Of a DNA stretch of 64,000 nt, positions 23,105 to 34,078 are shown piece after piece. Position 1 is the stretch's first letter. Each line of letters opens with the position of its first letter. The position numbers and the translations under genes are program-made. The stretch lies in assembly GCA_031308135.1 (NCBI GenBank), contig JAHLJT010009419.1, positions 64,686,723-64,750,722 of the forward strand. Reading direction: 5' to 3'. The stretch comes from Acheta domesticus (taxonomy: Eukaryota > Arthropoda > Insecta > Orthoptera > Gryllidae). A model generated the notes under the pieces. The model was given only the letters and a program-made list of their open reading frames with translations, searched no databases and was not told the origin of the DNA.

Positions 23105-24080
23105 TTCACCCATCGTCGGCGGTATGTAATGTGACAACAGGCGGTCGATCAGGTGGAAGAGGAATGTCCGAAGGCGGCGGCTGTGGATTTGGACGCTGGG
23201 CGCGGGGATGGGGCGGGGGGCGGGGGCCTGTTTGACGGCGTCGGTGGTGGCGGCGGCGGCGTCGACCCGCGGGGTCAGTGTGCCTCACGCCGCGTTGCGG
23301 GGAGGCGGAGGTGGCGGCGGATGCGGCGCGCGGGGAACTGGGCCGCCGCCGCCTCCCACGCCGCCGCCTCCTCCACGCCGCACGCGCGGGGCGGGGCGCG
23401 GGCGGGGTGGCGCCCGGGGCGACCGGCGGCTGCAGCGGCGGAGATGGCTCCGACGGTGGTGACGGAAGCTCGGGCTGAGCCTTGGGAGCAGTGTTGGCGG
23501 TGGAACTGGCAATGGCGGCTGCATCAGCCTTGGAGGTGGTCGCTCCGGTAGCAGCGGACGATGGTAGTGGTAGTGATAGTGACGACCAGAACCTCAGTGG
23601 AGACAGAGGAACCTGTGATGATGGAAGGGAAGGCAGTAAAGGTGGTGTAGATGGTATGGACACCGGGATGATGGGAACAGCGTTGGTTAAGATAGAGGGT
23701 TGGCGCGGGGGCACAGACAGCACTGGGTTTTTGGTGGCGGAGGAGGGGGTTGGGTAGAGGTGGTATTGGTGATGGGGGAGGCAATATCCATGGTGGCAGT
23801 GATGGAGTGATGGCAGTGGCATATACCCGGAGGTGGTAGGGGCGGCGGAGGATGTGGTAGAGGGGTGGCGCGGAAGCGCAGTCGCAACTGTTTTGGTGGC
23901 GACTGGCGAATGGCGGAAACATGACGGATGGCATGAGATGGTGGTGGTAGAGGCGATAGAGGCAGCTCCTCCTGTGTGACTCAGACGCCGCGCGCTCCCG
24001 CCAGCCTGGCTTGCGGCCTCCGCCTCGCAATTACCCACTTGTTTCCCTGCGCTTCTAGGCGGCGCGGCGAATCCCGGTCA
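23105..24080. repeat. GC-rich low-complexity block with GGN triplets
   Basis: The left 400 bp is a CpG-dense island (GGCGGCGGCGGCG and CCGCCGCCG runs). The right 550 bp is a degenerate GGT/GGA/GAT triplet repeat. A 310-codon minus-strand frame (23106-24038) and several shorter ones stay open because stops are rare. The products are Ser/Pro/Ala/Arg-rich with no domain. The resemblance to 10.0-11.2 kb is in composition and word structure, not in exact sequence. A promoter island is possible. Confidence 0.5.
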
Positions 24081-26744
24081 ATCGAAGTGAGCTCGCCCCA
24101 GGTTTTCTCCTGATTATCCTCGTTTCTCACACTATGTTTCCGTAGTTCCGCCATAGTTTCCAAGTGTTCGTACTTACATGTAAGTTATGCTTACTTTAGC
24201 ATTATCATAATCTTATTCTTATTCTTCTCGCAGCAAGTTGGAAACCTTCCACTGCCGGATTGAGAATTCTCTTTGCTGGATCCCCTAATCGGCCGTTTCC
24301 GTCCTTTCCTCTAATCAATTTCAGTCGGATGCCGGTGCAGTGACTTAAAAATGGGTCATGAACCCCGCGAGTATCTTCTTTCTCTTCCCGCCCTCATTCC
24401 CATCTCCAGGGCCGAATGATCCATCTTCTTTGGCTATACAATAAAATCTCCGTCAGACTGGAGATCCGAGAAACGCGACTATCTGTGAGTCTCTCGTGAC
24501 AACCAAAAGGTGTCTCAAAACGTGATAAGTTGAATAACAAAGTAGAATCTTCTCGTTCTTGGCCATTATCATTCGCGCATAATTCTATTCGAAATAAGTA
24601 GAAAATTACCAACAACGACATGTAGTACATTTGTAGGAAAATATTTTTTTCTAAATGAACAAACTACAATGTATACAACAAATCAAACAAATAAAAATTA
24701 CATTGTCTCTAGCACATACTCAAAATTGATAATTATAAATTATTATGCAATATTGCAATAAGAAATAAGATAAATAGTATTTTATAGAAAAGGATTACCT
24801 GCGGATCTATTATAAGAAAATGACGTTGTTTACAATGGTAGGTGTCATCAAAAAATTGTGTCGCTGGGCATCGTGCTGGGCTCCCAGATTTGTTACCAAT
24901 ACTCTTAAATGACAAATCAACAAACTTAGAGTAGTTACTATACAAAGTGTTACTCAAAATGGGATTTTTTACAAAATTTAGAATATTGCTTTGGATTATA
25001 CGCAGCTAGCTGTGGTACCTTACCCATTGTTCAAAATAAGATATCAAACAAATTAAATGAGAGAATTCTGTCTATGTGCTGACCTGACGAATTTTGTGGA
25101 AGAAAACCGCTTCTCTTACGAAAATAATTAATTAATAAAGAATCTTACTACAAAAAAATTAGGCAACTCGAAAATGTGTATTACCCCTAGTGAGTGGTTG
25201 TTTATTTCAAATTCAATTGCTGAATGTGAACTGTTCCTAGTTGTGTCTTTTCTAATAATCTTTGCCCATTTTTCTTCATATAGGTGATGTTTGAAGATAA
25301 GTTGGACATTTATCTTAATTTGGGCGAGGTTTTAATTAGGGCACAAGAGATAAATTAAAGTAGCTTTCTGCCTGAGACAAAATTCGACAATTTTGGTTCT
25401 ATTTTGTTTTCCCTTGTACATTTGATTTCTTTATGCTTTTAGGGATCAAATAATTTTCAAAATATATATTTGTTTATAAGTCAATGGCAAAACTGTAGGT
25501 TTTTTCTTCAAACTTTGTAATTCTACAAAAAATTGACATATTTGTATTCTTTTTTTTTCAAATTAATCACGACTGAATAATGTAGTGAATGAAATAGGAT
25601 GGTAAAAGTACTGTGAAAACTAAAGAGACAGGATTTGGTTATTTGAGAAAAATAATTGTTTATAAATTTATTCATGATATTTCAGTTCATAAAACTGAAA
25701 CTTTTAGTGGCAGATTAACTGTTGTAGGTAATCTGCCACTAATTAATAAGAGCAAATCATGGGTTACATGCTGCAAAAAGAATGCTGTTATAATATTTAA
25801 TAGTTTATGATTTATGATGTTTGACATGCATGATTGTGCTGAAAATTCCCAATTCGGGAAAATATTTCTGAAGTTCACTTACTACGGACTTCACATTTGA
25901 GACTCGCTTCGAAAACTAATATTTTCCGAAAAAGTCCAAATATATCAAGAAACGGTTTGAATAATTTAAATTAGAATAAAACAGAGCATACGACCCAATA
26001 AAAATTGAAAAACACGAAATTTTACGATTTTTCATCAATTCCAAGTACACAGCTACCTTAATACAAAATGTAAAGAATCAAGAACGCGTAAATCTGTTAT
26101 AGTAAACCTATGACAGATTGGTTAATTTTTGTAGGGTGTAATATAAAACTTCAGAAAAATCTTAGTAGTGAGTAAAGGAATTTTATTTTTTTCTTTTAGT
26201 TCAAATTTCTTAATTATTTTATTTAGAATGTACGAGTATATTGAGTTCAGCGTGAATTTCGGGCTGGGGTCAGGGCAAGGCAGAAGAAGGCAGGGGAAAG
26301 TCCGACAAGGCCGGCGGGGGGTGCACTAGAACAGACAAATCTGGGCAAACAGGGCGGAAATAGATTGAATTCCGGTCTAAACGATCATGAGTTGAAACGA
26401 TTAAATACCGTAGCAATGCAGAGCACTTCAGTTTGACATTATAGATTGCATAGATCATCAAAACAATGTAAATTTGATTATTCTTATTTCTTTTTTCGAG
26501 TAAACATTCTATGAGGATGCAGTGTTAACGAGAAACATATTTACGCAAAATCCGGGCAATTCCATGTACAACAGCTAATGAACATGTTTGTAAATAAATG
26601 CGCGAGCGATGCCAGGTTTCTTTAGCTAATCGTATTATAATCGATACGTCTTTTCAATTGGTTTGAATCATTAAATACAGTAGGATACTATACCAAATAT
26701 CTATTCATCTAATTAGAATCATAATACAATTATACCTTCACATG
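24081..26744. other. AT-rich DNA, no gene recognised
   Basis: No coding frame recognised. A 14-bp perfect inverted repeat at 25704-25742 is listed separately. A GC-raised patch at 26260-26350 (GGGCTGGGGTCAGGGC onwards) is unassigned. Confidence 0.5.
25704..25742. repeat. 14-bp perfect inverted repeat
   Basis: TTAGTGGCAGATTA (25704-25717) and its exact reverse complement (25729-25742) flank an 11-nt loop. Confidence 0.85.
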
Positions 26745-26749
26745 TTAGA

Positions 26750-27410
26750 TAGTTGGACTATCAAACTCAAGAAGAACTTCCGCCAAGATTTTTACACGAA
26801 AACCTTACCCTCCACCCACTCCTATGACACTGAACAACACAATAGAATGGCTACCCTTTAAAAAACCGGTTAAATATCTCGGACATAAAATAGACACCAA
26901 ACTAAACTGAAAGCAACACAGAGATAATAAACTAACTCGAATCAAAATAAAATTACTGTAGCTAATACCATTAATTTACAGAAATAGTTCCATAATATTC
27001 AATTCCGCGATATTAATATACAAAACAGTCATAAGACCTCTGTTACTGTACGCCTGCCCAATATGGATTAACACCTCCATTTTTTAACACATTTTTTAAC
27101 ATACCAATATTTAAAATTTCAAGTAATTCGGAATCAGTTCCATAGAACATTAGCCAACTCCCCATGGTTCGTTTCAAACCTTCAAATCCATAAGGACTTT
27201 TAGCTCGAACCGTTATCAGAGCACATTACTTATCTTTCCACAAACTTTTATTTCAGCTTAACTCAAATTTCCTCCATGGTGCCTTTCAGACTCGGCAAAA
27301 ATCCTATCCATCAGACTAGAATTAAAAACAGTTACCCCTGTCACTCATTTCTCATCAGACTCGCTGAATTGGAACCTCATTAGAGGACCCATACCTCCCA
27401 TTTATATTAG
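26750..27410 (+). pseudogene. Jockey-type non-LTR retrotransposon, reverse-transcriptase C-terminal remnant
   Basis: Read across frameshifts and stops, the segment gives VKYLGHKID, then LIPLIYRNSS, then YKTVIRPLLLYACPIW, then FHRTLANSPWFVSNLQIHKD. This is the order and wording of the end of the reverse-transcriptase and thumb/C-terminal region of Jockey-clade ORF2 proteins. The catalytic YADD box should lie upstream and is not present, so this is a 5'-truncated copy, as is usual for LINE insertions. Several in-frame stops and at least two frame changes show it is inactive. No long poly-A tail remains. Confidence 0.8.
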
Positions 27411-29185
27411 TTGTAAGTTAATTATAAGTTAGCTAATAAAACATCAATACATATCTAAAGTTTTTAAATAATTAATCTATGTACCTACCATCAAATATCA
27501 ATAAACTGATAAAAATACTATACCAAAAAGATGGATTTCGTGATTTGTATCGTTCAGTTTTTTCTATCATACTTCGGCACTATCAAACTTGCAAGCGAGT
27601 TATTTACTTTAAAATTACACTTAATAAACTTACTTGTGAGTTATTAGTTAAGAAATTGCATACTCTTTTTCGATGTAAATAATGAAAATCACCATGAAAT
27701 GATAAATCATAAATTACAAAAGAAATTAATCGGGAAAAAATAATTATAATTTTACAGAAGTTGGAAATATTTGAAATAGCATAAAAACTCTATAAAATTA
27801 AATCTAAATAGCTTATTTTTGTTGACTTCTTTGCGTCGCTTGAGAGATTTGGCAAGATATGTGTGCCTTTAGACATGGAAGTAATGTTAGAGGTAAGAGA
27901 GAATTCTTCTTCCATTTAAAATTCCTCTGAGCGGGTCATGACTTACATTGCATCTCAGTGGGTCCCGTCGTTTAGAAGACATGTATCTCAAAGTAATATG
28001 TAACCGGATGTAGAAATGAACGGTACCATCTTACAAACATCTCCACATCTTTTGGTTGAGCTTTTCTTTTAAAGGTACGCATCAATAAAATCAAAAATTA
28101 CATTAGTATTCTTTGTGTAGTAGTACTTTTGGCAAGGTTTTTATCGGAAATAGAAAAAAACTGCGATGAATAATAAAAGAGTGCACTTTTGACTGCAACT
28201 GAGAATTTAGATTTGTTTAAATAATAATTTCTAAAGAACGCGTCACCGAAATTACGGTTGTATGGCGTTGATATTTGCCAAACAACTCTCCCAACTTGAA
28301 TAACAACAACGTACGAGCTTTATTTTTACGATAATTACATTTTATTTGCTGTTTGCTTATATTTTAAAAGAATTTTTTTTTACATGAAAAAGTTCGATTG
28401 CAATCAAAGATAAATTATATTATTACACTTTCTATACATGATTACATATGCCATTTACGTTTATATTGAAAAAATGCTCGGTGTCTCAGATTAATACGTT
28501 GTAATTCCTATGACAATTTGTATTCTTAATTGTTTTGTCATTTCAAAAACAGTGGGACAAAGATCAAAAGAACAACTTGCCAAACTAACGACGATCCTAA
28601 TACACAATTATAGTTAGACCACACTACGGTAAATACTGTATTTATAAATGTTTTTGTCTGATTTGCAGGGAGAGAATCCATTTTAACTTCTCTATATCCC
28701 TCTCAAACAAAAATGTCTATCTACTTCGTAATGAAAGTATCAAATGAATTCTTACTCCTAAATGAGAAAGTTCTTACGACAGTTGAAAGAAACCATTCTC
28801 TGCGCTAAGGTTTCAGAACGCTATCCTTTTCGATAGAATGTACTAACAAGAATTCTTTGGCTTATCTGTGTTCCCACGTCAGGATTAACAGTCCGGCCGT
28901 TTTCTTAGCACTTCTTCGTTTCCCTTTCTTGTTTCCGTCCTTTGTTTTCTTTCCCCATGAATCTCCAATTACATATTTTCTTGATATTAGGGAAAGATGA
29001 CAGTTTTGTACCATTTATAAGAAACCACCGGCACCATATTCCCTAGATGTTCAATTTCTGAATACAAAATTACTCTCCAGCCTTGCATCAAACGCTTTAA
29101 GCCGAAAAAAATTTACAAGTTCGGAGATTATGGTGTGAGGGAAATCAGACGCATATACCTCGCAACGATCATTATGTTTCTCATT
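27411..29185. other. AT-rich DNA, no gene recognised
   Basis: Strongly AT-rich, no domain-bearing frame and no clear repeat boundaries. Confidence 0.55.
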
Positions 29186-29189
29186 CTAT

Positions 29190-30850
29190 TTTAAAACTAG
29201 TGGTGCTACAGAATGGCACAGACTTTCCCGTATTAGTTTTCTATTTTCCTGGGTCTTCGCTAGCTATTCGCAATTGCCACATACTCTTTCTTGCCAGCTA
29301 CCATCTATCATCGCCAAAAGTACATTTTTTTGTCATTTTCTTAATTTTTCGGTTTTATATTGGTAGAACAGAAACATTAATTTTAGAATATTAAAGAACA
29401 CAAAAACCTAGCCGTAAATGGCAATTTTCTTTTAAAAATTATGTGCCGTTTAAGAGAAAATGGCGTTTGAGCGCTACTAAAAATGCGAAATTTGAAGCTC
29501 ATTTTCACAGAAATTTTTTGAGTTTTCAAAATACTTTATTTGAAGTTATTTCAAGCACTTACACTCACAAATATAATCATCTTTGCAAATTGCGGATAAT
29601 GTGCATATTAAAGATGTGAGAGATCTTTCAAAAAATTTACATTTATATAATTTTTGAAAAAAAACAAAAAAAACTCAAAATAAACTTCACGCTATACTAA
29701 TGAGTGTAATTAGCACTATCCGTTACAAAAGTTTCAAGAAAAACATTGCAGCCATATACGAGAAAATGACGTTTGAGCATTTCTGAAAATGCCGAAATTT
29801 GAGCTACTTTTCACAGAAAACGGTAGTGTTTTCGAGAAACTTTACTTGACATTATTTAAAGCATATATACTCGTAAATATAATAATGTAAAAAAATCGCC
29901 GATAATGTAAATATAAACGACGTGAGAGACAAGTAAAAAAATTTACATTTTGGTAATTTTTGAAAAAAACCAACCGGTAGACCAAAATGGCTTTTATGTC
30001 ATTGATAGAGTACATTTATCACTATCCCTACCAAAAGTTTAAAGATAAAATTTGGAGCCGTTTTTGAGAAAATTTTGTTTTTGTAATTTTTTAAAATTGC
30101 ACATATTGCACGCAATATTGCACGAAAACTACCAAAATTATGAAAAACATTTACATGACCTTTATTAAAGAACTCAATATGCAGAGCAAATTTTATTTGA
30201 AGAAAAAATCTCTATCTTCAATTTTGTAGTTGGAGAAAGACGCCGAAAAAAATTCAAACTTTCACAATTTTCGAAAATTCAGAGCTGTACGTGAAAATCG
30301 GACCTATGCCATGTTAAAAAGTGTATTTTCCTCTATTCATACAAGAAATTTAAAGAAAAAATTTAGAGCCGTTTTTGAGAAAATGTTGAAAATCCCCGGG
30401 GGGCTTCATATAAAGTACCCCCAAATTTTAAAGAATCTTTTTCAAAATCACAAAGCTTCGACTAGAATCAGATCGACTGGGGAATATCAATTTTGAAGAA
30501 AATCGACTGAACGGTTTAGGCGCTAGCGTTGACCACAGACGGACAGACAGACAGACAGACAGATGGACAGACGGACAGACGGACAGACGGACAGACGGAC
30601 GGAATGCCGTCAATCGATTTTTAAGTATAAAGAAGCAACAAATCATGGATTTTGACCACACACGAGATAGAGGATTTTATTTTCTTAATTTAGCAACTGG
30701 TTTTATCCACTTTTTCGTTTTCACGGCCCGGCAATTAATTTTTTTTCCGCCGAAAATTGGCCATTTTTTCGCGCAGCATTACATAACTTTCCCTATACTA
30801 CGTATATCACTCCGTGTATACGTACGTATACGGGAAAGTAAAATGAAACC
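29190..30850 (+). repeat. Family A repeat, most complete copy
   Basis: It opens with CTAGTGGTGCTACAGAATGG. Then come three successive related units of about 310 bp starting near 29446, 29758 and 30066; each begins GAGAAAAT, and the first two continue with a TTTGAGC word and TTTCACAGAAA. A GGCGCTAG word, a GACA-type microsatellite (30537-30601) and the terminus TATACGTACGTATACGGGAA follow. A second copy with the same layout is at 50707-52083 and fragments occur at 3.9, 13.7, 33.9 and 62.1 kb. No coding capacity was seen. It is unclassified, possibly a non-autonomous element carrying an internal satellite. Confidence 0.75.
30537..30601. repeat. (GACA)n / (GACG)n microsatellite within family A
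   Basis: GACGGACAGACAGACAGACA, then GACAGACG units. The second full family A copy has a decayed equivalent at 51845-51870 (CGGACTGACGGACGGTCGG). Confidence 0.9.
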
Positions 30851-31615
30851 TTTTTGAACGTTCTATTACTTTTTTGAAGGATATCTCTAGTGCATAGCAT
30901 GCGTTGTTAAAAATGTTTGAAGTTAGACTTCAGTTTCAAGCTGTTTTCACATTTAAAACAATGATGATTTACAAAGAACAGAAAGATCATTGTTGTATTT
31001 AATGCTCATGCCATTTTGCGCGCACATTGATTCTATTTCTTCTTGTCTGAGCATTATGTTGTCACGCATACATTGTAATACACGTTAATACGTACTATAA
31101 AACCCTCTGAATAATTACGTCACTTACCTTCGGAACAAGGAACGGGCATCCGAAGGGGAACGTAGGATGCACTTACGGAGTGAAATGGTTTAGGAAAATA
31201 TGACAATCAACAGGTGAAATAATATTAATAGGTCGGATTTCGGAACAAAGGGGGAGCTATGATTTTGGTATAAACTGAGGATGCATTTTTTTAAAATGAA
31301 AAGTGAATAAGTAAATAAGCATTTGACATTCTACATGCATATGACATCAACAAAATTGACTACAAAATGTCACATTCCCCTATTTATTTACACTTTTTCA
31401 AAAAACATTAATTAAGCACATTGTACTTCAGGCAAAGTCCTTCTCATTCAAAGCGTCAAGAGAGTAAGAAAAAGTTTGAGTTATTTAAAACAATAAATTA
31501 GCCAACATTACATTAAAATACATAATTAAATATCCAGTCAATATATCCCTATTTTTTTTAGTTTGCTTTTAACAACTTGGTCATATAGCGACCACTGTGA
31601 TTGCTTTAACTGTAG
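30851..31615. other. AT-rich DNA, no gene recognised
   Basis: No coding frame or defined repeat seen. Confidence 0.5.
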
Positions 31616-31617
31616 GG

Positions 31618-31745
31618 GAAACTATAAGAATAACTCGTAAGAACAACACGAACACCCAGAAACATCCATGCCCTAGGTGGAACACGAACCCGCGACCCTT
31701 CAAGCCAAGACAGCTAGCGACCTGTCCAAGCCGTGTCTAATCTTT
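31618..31745 (-). mobile_element. tRNA-headed SINE fragment (S2 family)
   Basis: On the minus strand GGGTCGCGGGTTCGTGTTCC holds a B-box (GGGTTCGTGTTCC) followed by CCTAGGGCATGGATGTTTC. This parallels GGGTTCAAGTCCC followed by CCGTGGGCATGGTTGTG at 11.4 kb. Confidence 0.5.
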
Positions 31746-31837
31746 TCTGTTGCCTGCAATATTCTCTACTGTTTGTGATCGCAATATTCCGACGGATTTC
31801 GCGATCACATAAGCTGCGTTAGATAAGCGTTAATACC

Positions 31838-32112
31838 ATTGCCTATGCAGCACCATTCGGCGAGAAATTCTAGGGTTCGAGTCCTGATGGTAGATTTTCA
31901 ATACTAACTTCATTTCTGGATCTAATTCAATCACTCTCTGAAAGAGAGTTCTAGCAAGCGGCTGAGCTAACCTCGTTACTCCGATCAATAAGAGGCGAAT
32001 ACTTGAACAGTACCGTAACAAACGGGTCACGGACCGCGTGCAACTATTTTTTGTTTCATTTTTTGCCCCTCTTCTTCCCGTACACACACATACACACTCA
32101 TAGGCGCGTAGA
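31838..32112 (+). mobile_element. S1 SINE, 5' half
   Basis: The B-box GGGTTCGAGTCCTGA lies near 31873. It is followed by the S1 body blocks CTCCGATCAATAAGAGGCGAA, ACGGGTCACGGACCGCGTGC, and the CTTCTTCCCGTACACACACA stretch. The 3' part is missing and a hAT-like MITE starts 50 bp on. Confidence 0.6.
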
Positions 32113-32165
32113 CTTAAACGCATAACACAGCCACATGATTCGGGTGGCCTGTCGATAGTCTAGAG

Positions 32166-32404
32166 CAGTGTTGTCAAGGTCGATGCCACGAGCGGGAGTC
32201 CGTGGCACGAGTGCCACGACGAGTTTCGAGGCGCACTTCATAACCCCGCCGCAAGAGACACCGCCATCCCTATTGTAAAACGGCTGGGTTACTACTACTC
32301 GTAATAGTTCCCTTTCCCAACGCTAGTTGCGCAGAGAAGCTCGTGGCATGGCACGACGTCCCAACGCGTGCCGCTGCCACCAGTAGCAGACCTTTACACC
32401 ATTG
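32166..32404 (+). mobile_element. hAT-like MITE, 239 bp, with intact 8-bp target duplication
   Basis: The left end CAGTGTTGTCAAGGTC and the right end, read inwards, CAATGGTGTAAAGGTC match at 13 of 16 positions. They are flanked on both sides by GTCTAGAG (32158-32165 and 32405-32412), a perfect 8-bp target-site duplication. An 8-bp duplication and CA-starting short inverted termini are hallmarks of hAT elements. It has no coding capacity, so it moved by borrowed transposase. Relatives lie at 37895 and 19081. The middle contains GTGGCACGAGTGCCAC, an internal palindrome. Confidence 0.85.
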
Positions 32405-32412
32405 GTCTAGAG

Positions 32413-33720
32413 CGTATCCCGCTTGGGACGGTGCTCCGCTGGCGGGAAGAAAGGGGAAACTCCACATTCCAGCGTGTATGACGGCGCAGGATCTCATGAT
32501 CCAGAGCTGCCTATGAAGATATAATATACACTGCACTTACGGTACGAATGTCTTATCTAAAATCAATATTCGCTTACGATCACTTAGATAAGTGCAATGA
32601 AACTTTTTGTTTCGACTGTCTTTTCTCGCATACAAGTTTCATCTTTGCATCAGTCTGGGTCGGGACTTTTTAACATTCCAGATCTCTTCTTTACTGTATA
32701 ACCTTTGGGCGCTCACGTGTCACAGACGCGATCGCGGGGCGGTATTTTGGTCGCAGACGAACATCTTTCCCTTTTCGCAATATTACAGTTTCTCTTGATC
32801 GTCAGTCATGGGGAATTTATTAAATAATTTCAACTGAACGTAGTAGTAGATTAAAAGTTTCTTGAAAATATATTCTTACATATTCACCACACTCGAGAAA
32901 AAAACTGTAACAGGCGCGATCACGTGACCGTGTTTATGCCGCGTAGAGCGAAGAGTGATGTCGTTGGTCAATTTTGCCCGAATTTGGCGCAAATGTGATT
33001 GAGTCTTGGATAAGTCTAACGGCTATCTTGTTTCTCAATAGATAACTAGAGAATACCTCGGTTTCCGTAATGCTGAGTTCAAACATTAACGCACAGCGCT
33101 GTTTTATATTATCAAAGGTGGCATTTATACCGCCCCAGCAATTGCTCAAAGGATAAACTATTAAATTACGATACAGAATCGTTCTATTACCTCCAAAGTT
33201 TTGAAATAATGATAATATTTAAGAGCTTTAAATGCGAATTTATTGAAGCACGTTTTCTTCCAATTGTTCAAGTGACCCGATATATTCAAATTATTCTTAT
33301 CTTGCAGAATTATAAGAGTAAACATTTATCCAAATAATTATTTAAAATAATGCGCCCTGAGTAAATCCTTTTTTTAAAGTTTATTTTTCATGAACGTAGA
33401 TACATAGGTAGTTATTTAAACTTCACATATGTAATTTTGATACTTATTCTTAACTTACATACTATACAAGGGGAGGTGTCCCACTATGGGTCCTTTCAAC
33501 ATGTTATATGTTTGTGAATTTGATTTGAAAAACACAGAATGGATATTTATTTTTGATTCTCTTTCTATGGATTGGATTTTTTGTGAGTCTGAATTCGGTG
33601 AGTGCTTGAATTTGATGAATGTTATAGTATAAATTTGTGGCAAGGTATGTGATGTTATGATCTAATTGATTCTATATTGAATTCCTTGTGAAGCTGATTA
33701 TTAGAAACAAACCATGAGGC
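32413..33720. other. Mixed AT-rich DNA, no gene recognised
   Basis: It contains GATCACGTGACC, an E-box palindrome of the same core as at 9.07 kb, near 32918. No domain-bearing frame was seen. Confidence 0.45.
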
Positions 33721-33727
33721 GTTAGTA

Positions 33728-34042
33728 ATGGATCTCAGAAATCTGAGAAAATCCTCTGGAAGTAGGCTGCCGGATGTCCGTGGCCTGGCGCTTGGCGATC
33801 GCTCCGAGTCTCCTTCCAGGCAGATCGAAATCGTCGCTGCGACCGGAGAGCGCGGATTGCGTGATTCCGCACTTTCTTATTCCAAATCGTCAAATGCGCC
33901 GGAACTGTACTGCTTTTCAAGCGACACACTTAATTTCCTTGCAGCCGACATCGCTAAGCCGGACACGCTTTGGCGGCCAGATCGATCGAGGAGTATCTAT
34001 TTTGGAGAAAATCCGGTGAATGGTCGTGTTATCCTCAGATAA
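33728..34042 (+). other. Unassigned GC-raised segment with a 104-codon open frame
   Basis: The frame opens with MDLRNLRKSSGSRLPDVRG and ends in the family A-like sequence at 33930-34075. It has ordinary residue composition, unlike the low-complexity frames elsewhere, but I recognise no domain. The neighbouring repeat and the overlapping minus-strand frame argue that it may be part of a transposon and not a gene. Confidence 0.2.
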
Positions 34043-34078
34043 ACGGGCGGACAGATTGACGTTTTGAGGAAAACCACT
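33925..34078 (+). repeat. Family A repeat, 3'-region fragment
   Basis: GATCGATCGAGGAGTATC, TTTTGGAGAAAATCCGGTGA and GGGCGGACAGATTGACG align in order with GATCGACTGGGGAATATC, TTTTGAAGAAAATCGACTGA and the GACGGACAGAC microsatellite of the 29.2-kb copy. Confidence 0.5.

Noticed and set aside
23106..24038. A 310-codon Ser/Pro/Ala-rich minus-strand frame
   Set aside because: It lies in GC-rich triplet-repeat DNA where many frames are open on both strands; no domain or splice context supports it.
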